Below are positions 41,593 to 46,078 of a stretch of DNA of 46,078 nt, piece by piece (the stretch's first letter is position 1; each line of letters opens with the position of its first letter). Source of the stretch: Candidatus Omnitrophota bacterium (GTDB lineage Bacteria > Omnitrophota > Gorgyraeia > Duberdicusellales > 4484-171); contig JAGLUN010000004.1 of the NCBI GenBank assembly GCA_023134705.1, positions 1 to 46,078 of the forward strand, read 5' to 3'. A program made the position numbers and the translations under genes. The notes beneath the pieces were generated by a model. That model was not told the DNA's origin. It was given only the letters and a program-made list of their open reading frames with translations, and searched no databases.

Positions 41593-42620
41593 TGGGTTTT
41601 TCTTTAAATAATAGAGAAATAGGGCCGGATAATCCACCTTATATTATTGCAGAAGTTGGCATTAACCATGAAGGAAATTTTCAAAAAGCGATACAAATTG
41701 TCGATGCAGCTGTAGAATCGAAAGCCGATTGTATTAAATTTCAGTGTCATATCGCGGGAAAAGAAATGATCCCCACAGATATGAAGCCGGGAAAGATTTC
41801 AGAAGAATCGCTTTGGGATATTATTAAACGCTGTGAATTAACAGAAGAAGAGGAAATACAAATTAAGAAATATTGTGAAGAGAAAGGGATTATATATTTG
41901 TCTACTCCTTTCTCAAGAGAGGCAGCTGATAGGCTTGAAAGAATGGGAGTGCTTGCTTTTAAGATAGGGTCAGGGGAATGCAATAACCTTCCATTAATAG
42001 AACATATCGCCCGGAAAGGAAAACCAATGATTTTATCAACAGGGATGAATGATATGGAATCAATCCGAAAATCGGTAGAAATTATACAGAAATACGGCGT
42101 GCCTTTAATGCTTATGCATTGTGTTTCTATGTACCCGGCTCCTTATGATAAAGTGCATTTGCCTTCAATCGTACAGTTACGGGAAAAGTTCGATTTACCG
42201 GTGGGGTTAAGTGATCATTCTTTAGGAATATATACCTGCTTAGGGGCAGTAGCATTCGGGGCAGTAATGTTGGAGAAGCATTTCACTATTAGTCGCAAAT
42301 GGCCTGGACCCGATAATCCTATTTCTATAGAACCAGAGGAGCTCAAGGAATTAGTAAGGGGTTCAAAAGCTATCTGGCAGGCCTTAAAAGGGAAAAAGGA
42401 AATTCAGCCAGAAGAACAACCAGTTATAGATTTTGCTTACGCTTCTATTGTTACAATAAATCCTATAAGAAAAGGAGAGATATTGGGTGTAGAAAATATA
42501 TGGGTAAAAAGACCGGGAACCGGAGATTACTTGGCTAAGGATTTTAATGCCTTGTTGGGGAAACGGGTAAAGAGGGATTTGCCGCCAGACATTCAGTTAC
42601 AAAAAGAAGATGTTGAATGA
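41589..42620 (+). CDS. neuB: Nonulosonic acid synthase, NeuB/LegI family
   Basis: 343 residues, NeuB fold plus C-terminal SAF domain. Motifs: YIIAEVGINHEGNFQKA, DCIKFQCHIA, IYLSTPFSREAADRL, FKIGSGECNNLPLIEHIA, ILSTGMND, HCVSMYPAPYDKVHLPSI and GLSDHSLGIYTCLGAVAFGA. It condenses an N-acetyl-mannosamine-type or 6-deoxymannose-type sugar with phosphoenolpyruvate. It differs clearly from pseI at 29613, so the locus makes a second acid. Next to ptmE and neuC the legionaminic reading (LegI) is favoured, but legB and legC are not in view. The ATG overlaps the upstream stop. Confidence 0.88.
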   Translation: MMGFSLNNREIGPDNPPYIIAEVGINHEGNFQKAIQIVDAAVESKADCIKFQCHIAGKEMIPTDMKPGKISEESLWDIIKRCELTEEEEIQIKKYCEEKGIIYLSTPFSREAADRLERMGVLAFKIGSGECNNLPLIEHIARKGKPMILSTGMNDMESIRKSVEIIQKYGVPLMLMHCVSMYPAPYDKVHLPSIVQLREKFDLPVGLSDHSLGIYTCLGAVAFGAVMLEKHFTISRKWPGPDNPISIEPEELKELVRGSKAIWQALKGKKEIQPEEQPVIDFAYASIVTINPIRKGEILGVENIWVKRPGTGDYLAKDFNALLGKRVKRDLPPDIQLQKEDVE

Positions 42621-42717
42621 TATTTCAGTAAGATGTACTAAGGTTTTGGGCTGACGTTGTTCTCGGAATATGAGTTTAGTAAATAACTATTGAGTGTTTT
42701 TATGATTGGATAGGGAC

Positions 42718-43923
42718 ATGGTAAGATACTATAGGCGTGAGAAACGAAAAACAGCAATTTTTACTGGCAACAGGGCTGAATATGGGTTACTGTACCCTAT
42801 TATTAAAGCAATATCAAATCATCCAAAATTAGATTATTTTCTTTTAGTTTCAGGTGCCCATCTAGATGAGAAATTTGGATATACAAAAGAGGAAATAGAA
42901 AAGGATGGATTTAAGGTGTATAAAGAAGTAAAAGTTGAAGCAAAGACTGATACCTTATGTTCTACTACACAGACTATAGGACATACAATTATAAATGTAA
43001 GTAAAATCCTCGATAAATTGAAGCCTGATTTTTTAGTAGTATATGGCGATAGGTTTGAAGTATTAGGCGCTGTTATAGCTGGTAGTCAGATGAGTATACC
43101 AATTGCTCATATTGAGGGAGGCGATGTGACGAGGGGCGGCGCTCTTGACGATTATGTTCGTCATGCTATTACTAAGCTTTCGCATTTACATTTCACTACC
43201 AATAAAGAAGCCGCTTCGCGCATAGCAAAACTTGGAGAAGAAAAATGGAGGATTTTTAATGTGGGTTTTCCGGTAATTGATCTTATTAAAGAAGGTAAGT
43301 TTGCCGACTCGCAAGAAATAGAGAATCGTTTTGGGATACATAGCGAAAAACCTCTTATAGTATTCACACAACATTCGGTAACGACAGAGTTGTCGGAAGT
43401 GGAGAGTCAGATGAAGCCTGCCCTGGAGGCGTTAGAGTATTTTGCTGAAAAAGATACACAGGTGATTCTTACCTATCCAAATAATGATGCCGGCGGCAGA
43501 AGAATAATCCATGAATTAAAAAAAATGCAAAAGAAAAAAATACCGAATATGTTTTTTTGTCCTCATGCGGGGCGGTATTATTATCATGGCTTGCTTAATA
43601 TCTGTGGTAAAACAGGAAAAGGCGTATGTGTGGGGAATTCTTCCAGCGGGATAAAAGAAACGCCTGCTTTTGGATGCCCGTTTGTTAACATAGGGACAAG
43701 GCAAAAAGGCAGGCTACGGTCAACAAACGTAATAGACGCCCATTATAATAAAAAACACATAATAGTGGCAGTAAACAAAGCTTTATTTGATAAAAGATTT
43801 AGAGCAAGATGCAAACAGTGTAAAAATCCTTACGGCGAAGGTGAGTCAGGTAAAAAGATAGCAAATATTTTAGCCACTATAAAAATTGATAAAGATTTGA
43901 TTCAAAAAAAGATAACTTACTGA
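42718..43923 (+). CDS. neuC: UDP-GlcNAc 2-epimerase (hydrolysing), NeuC/LegG family
   Basis: 401 residues from the ATG at 42718 behind AGGG; a TTG at 42706 would add four. Motifs: FTGNRAEYGLLYPI, SGAHLDEKFGYT, VYGDRFEVLGAV, HIEGGDVTRGGALDDYVRHA, VFTQHSVTTE and CVGNSSSGIKETPAFGCP. It hydrolyses and epimerises an NDP-sugar to the free mannosamine-type precursor used by NeuB. Odd feature: a 76-bp stretch (43625-43700) is identical to 44896-44971, where a second neuC 3' end lies. The intact gene's last 75 codons could therefore be a replacement. Confidence 0.9.
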   Translation: MVRYYRREKRKTAIFTGNRAEYGLLYPIIKAISNHPKLDYFLLVSGAHLDEKFGYTKEEIEKDGFKVYKEVKVEAKTDTLCSTTQTIGHTIINVSKILDKLKPDFLVVYGDRFEVLGAVIAGSQMSIPIAHIEGGDVTRGGALDDYVRHAITKLSHLHFTTNKEAASRIAKLGEEKWRIFNVGFPVIDLIKEGKFADSQEIENRFGIHSEKPLIVFTQHSVTTELSEVESQMKPALEALEYFAEKDTQVILTYPNNDAGGRRIIHELKKMQKKKIPNMFFCPHAGRYYYHGLLNICGKTGKGVCVGNSSSGIKETPAFGCPFVNIGTRQKGRLRSTNVIDAHYNKKHIIVAVNKALFDKRFRARCKQCKNPYGEGESGKKIANILATIKIDKDLIQKKITY

Positions 43924-43939
43924 TTTAGTCGAGGTAAAA

Positions 43940-44788
43940 ATGAATGTAATATATTGGGAAATTAACGAGCATTCTAACAATTTAAAAGGAATGGAAAATA
44001 GTAATCTTGAACTATCGATAGATTATGCCTTAAGATTTGTGAAAACATACGAGTCAATTATTAGCAAAATTCAGTTTTCTGAAGAGTGTCAAATTAAAGG
44101 GGAAGGAATAGAATTAGGAGCAGGATTTGGCGTAATGAGTAGTGTATTATCTAAGTTGGAAAATGTAGGGAAAATCACTTGTATAGAATACTCTAAAAAT
44201 TTATTAGAAAATATCATGCCACTAATATTTCAAAGATTAGAAGCCAATATAGAAAAGATAGAAAGAATAAGAGGCTCTTTTAATCACCTAGAATTTAATA
44301 ATAATACTTTTGATTTTGCTATAGAAACTTTGGCGTTTCATCACGCGGATGCCCCATATAAACCTATAAGTGAAGCATATCGAGTTTTGCGCAGAGGGGG
44401 GGTATTAATTATGATTGAAAGAGCTGTTTCAAATCGTACAACCGATGATACGATAGAAACTTCATTAAATACGCATTTAGGGAAGAGGCATCTCCTAAGG
44501 TATAATTTCCCGGTAGATATGAAAATAACGAGAGCCGAATGGGGTGAGCATGATTTAAGATTTATCGATTGGATGTATATATTGAATAAAGTGGGATTTG
44601 AGGTAAAGCTTTTTAAGTCTTTTTATCTAAAAAAACGTATTCTAAATAAACTTTTCAAATCTTTTTATAAGCTTTCTGGGATAGGAGATTTAATTTTTAA
44701 AAAACAACTAACATATTTTCCTCTATATGATTATTATTCAGTCAGCCGAAGAGCGGGAAATGCTATTTTTATATGTAAAAAGCTTTGA
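43940..44788 (+). CDS. SAM-dependent methyltransferase
   Basis: 282 residues. Methyltransferase domain with motif I IELGAGFGVMSSVLSKL, CIEYSKN as motif II, DFAIETLAFHHADAPYKPIS and EAYRVLRRGGVLIMIERA. It is A+T-rich relative to the pse operon and lies exactly between the intact neuC and the duplicated neuC 3' end, so it arrived with the rearrangement. Related genes flank neuB2/neuC2 in Campylobacter glycan loci. The acceptor is unknown. Confidence 0.72.
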   Translation: MNVIYWEINEHSNNLKGMENSNLELSIDYALRFVKTYESIISKIQFSEECQIKGEGIELGAGFGVMSSVLSKLENVGKITCIEYSKNLLENIMPLIFQRLEANIEKIERIRGSFNHLEFNNNTFDFAIETLAFHHADAPYKPISEAYRVLRRGGVLIMIERAVSNRTTDDTIETSLNTHLGKRHLLRYNFPVDMKITRAEWGEHDLRFIDWMYILNKVGFEVKLFKSFYLKKRILNKLFKSFYKLSGIGDLIFKKQLTYFPLYDYYSVSRRAGNAIFICKKL

Positions 44789-44889
44789 TTAAAGAGGATA
44801 TCAACATCTTAATAAAACTAATATTGAATTATGGGCATAATGAATGGTGATGAATTTAACGAACTCTATAATGGTGTTTATATTCAACC

Positions 44890-45194
44890 CCAGTTTATGT
44901 GTGGGGAATTCTTCCAGCGGGATAAAAGAAACGCCTGCTTTTGGATGCCCGTTTGTTAACATAGGGACAAGACAAAGAGACCGTTTGCGTTCTGATAATG
45001 TGATTGATGCCAGATACAATAAACAGCAGATAATAAAAGCAATCGATAAATGCCTTTATGATGATGGTTTCCGTCTTCAATGCCGGAAATGTAAGAACCC
45101 CTATGGTAAAGGGAATGCCGGCAGGAAAGTGGCGGATATCCTGGCAGGTATAAAAATAGATAAACAGCTTATCCAAAAAAAAATAACTTATTAA
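44890..45194 (+). pseudogene. Duplicated 3' end of neuC
   Basis: The frame encodes about 100 residues homologous to the NeuC C-terminus (CVGNSSSGIKETPAFGCP through KIDKQLIQKKITY) and nothing of the N-terminal domain. The first 76 bp (44896-44971) are identical to the intact gene, then identity falls sharply while the protein stays alignable to the end. A start could be borrowed at 44844 (ATG after GGTG), but the piece lacks the active-site N-terminal half. It is best read as the displaced end of an older neuC. Confidence 0.8.
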
Positions 45195-45236
45195 TTTAAA
45201 AATTGCATTTCTATAAGAGATAAGAGGGTTTGATAT

Positions 45237-46073
45237 TTGAAGTTATTTGGCGATTTGTATAACGAAAATTATGTTCAGGCCCAGTTAAATAAATTTCACA
45301 ACCGTAAATTAAATCATTGGGCGCCGCGTATAGCAAAAGTGTTTGATTTGGTCTCTCAGCTTGATCTCCGCGGGAGCGGGGAACAAGTGTTGGATTTAGG
45401 GACATCTATAGGCACTTACGCCTATGAGTTCGCGGTTCGGGGATATAATGTGACCGGAATAGATTTAGATGAGAAGTCTATTTCTATAGCAAGAAAAATA
45501 GCCGAGGGTGACGGTAAAAATATAAATTATATAGTAGGAGATGTGTCAGACAGAAGTAACTTCAAAGATAATGAATTTGATTTAATTTATGCCGGAGATA
45601 TTATCGAACATTTAGAAAATGATTTGTTATTGAAAACAATGAGTAATTGCTTTTCTTGGCTTAAGCCCGGTGGTTTTTTTGTCTTTCATACTGTCCCCAC
45701 TAAATATGATCTTATTTTTCATAAGAGTTTTTTATGGATTTGTTTGGTCCCTTTTTGTTTATTACCTGACAGGCTATTTAAGAAATTTACCGGAATCCTT
45801 TATCGGGTTTTAAACCTCGGTTTAAAAATATTTACCGGTAAATCATGGCAGGATAGAGAAAAGCAATCTGTTCACTGCAACCTTCAAACTAAAGAGAGTT
45901 TATTCGATATATTAATTAGAGAAGGATTCAAGGTGAAGTCTATAGAACTTGCTATTATCGAAGAAAGATTCCGCCAGGAATTTAAGATGTTTTTGTTTGG
46001 AAGAAGAGAGTATTTCCAGAAGGATATTTTTGGTGTTGCAGTAAGAGAGGATGAACCGGAAAAATGCATTTGA
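45237..46073 (+). CDS. SAM-dependent methyltransferase with C-terminal hydrophobic segment
   Basis: 278 residues from a TTG at 45237, eight bases after GAGGG; no ATG fits the family start as well. Motif I VLDLGTSIGTYAYEFA, GIDLDEKSISIARKIA and DLIYAGDIIEHLEN are standard for class I methyltransferases of the Methyltransf_11/23 type. Residues about 165-200 (FLWICLVPFCLLPDRLF, then LYRVLNLGLKIF) are hydrophobic and may sit on the membrane, as seen in enzymes acting on lipid-linked glycans. The gene is complete, ending five bases before the window edge. Confidence 0.75.
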   Translation: MKLFGDLYNENYVQAQLNKFHNRKLNHWAPRIAKVFDLVSQLDLRGSGEQVLDLGTSIGTYAYEFAVRGYNVTGIDLDEKSISIARKIAEGDGKNINYIVGDVSDRSNFKDNEFDLIYAGDIIEHLENDLLLKTMSNCFSWLKPGGFFVFHTVPTKYDLIFHKSFLWICLVPFCLLPDRLFKKFTGILYRVLNLGLKIFTGKSWQDREKQSVHCNLQTKESLFDILIREGFKVKSIELAIIEERFRQEFKMFLFGRREYFQKDIFGVAVREDEPEKCI

Positions 46074-46078
46074 AAAAC

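Overview
The window reads as part of a bacterial chromosome of moderate-to-low G+C, mostly one-directional (+ strand), with short intergenic gaps that are unusually rich in palindromes and simple 'word' repeats. The mix of genes (PilZ-PilT ATPase, proposed homoserine-kinase-type phosphomutase, HD-GYP response regulator, EPS-type MarR regulator, a complete pseudaminic acid operon, many SAM methyltransferases) and the repeat style would fit an uncultivated Gram-negative lineage such as Omnitrophota or a neighbour. That placement is inference; no rRNA or tRNA gene is visible to confirm it.

Layout. (1) 1-602: the edge of a structured repeat and a truncated GxxExxY gene on the minus strand. (2) 603-6245: amino-acid metabolism (ApgM-like phosphomutase/possible homoserine kinase, aspartate kinase, citramalate synthase) with a PilZ-PilT fusion ATPase in the middle. 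(3) 6537-11847: riboflavin and housekeeping genes (ribBA, ribH, nusB, PHP phosphoesterase, ribD, mazG). (4) 12154-15997: a sensor kinase, an REC-GAF-HD-GYP response regulator and a small coiled protein. (5) 15998-16698: a 700-bp palindrome-rich gap. (6) 16699-20733: a dTDP-sugar set (rmlA, an NRS/ER-like reductase, rmlB) interrupted by a DUF4143-type ATPase. (7) 20734-23365: a repeat copy, a MntA-HepT toxin-antitoxin pair and a second DUF4143-type ATPase. (8) 23507-33755: an EPS-type MarR regulator and a pseudaminic acid operon (pseB, pseC, B12/radical SAM, pseF, pseG-pseH fusion, pseI, pseA/wbpG-like, hisH- and hisF-like, an exonuclease-fold gene). (9) 33752-46073: a glycosyltransferase-like gene, an unknown, an ABC flippase, methyltransferases and a second nonulosonate set (ptmE-like, neuA-like, neuB/legI, neuC/legG), with a duplicated 3' end of neuC.

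How it fits together. Sections 6-9 look like a surface-glycan locus able to make an activated deoxyhexose and two different CMP-nonulosonic acids, one of them probably amidinated, plus export and methylation. Three promoters in this locus (upstream of rmlA, upstream of the mntA-hepT pair, upstream of the MarR gene) carry the same inverted repeat GTTCAANNNTTGAAC or a one-mismatch form, three bases after the -10 box. This suggests a regulon under the MarR protein encoded beside the third site.

The most unusual signals are repeats. A 145-bp nested palindrome sits in frame inside the sensor kinase (12712-12856), and a gap-free second copy lies between genes (20852-20996), with compensatory stem changes between the two. 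A second element is built of 24-bp hairpin units whose stems covary (one unit at 22-45, three at 16522-16593). A simple intergenic word (ACGCGATACGC) also appears in frame inside pseC. No insertion sequence, CRISPR array or convincing intrinsic terminator was found.
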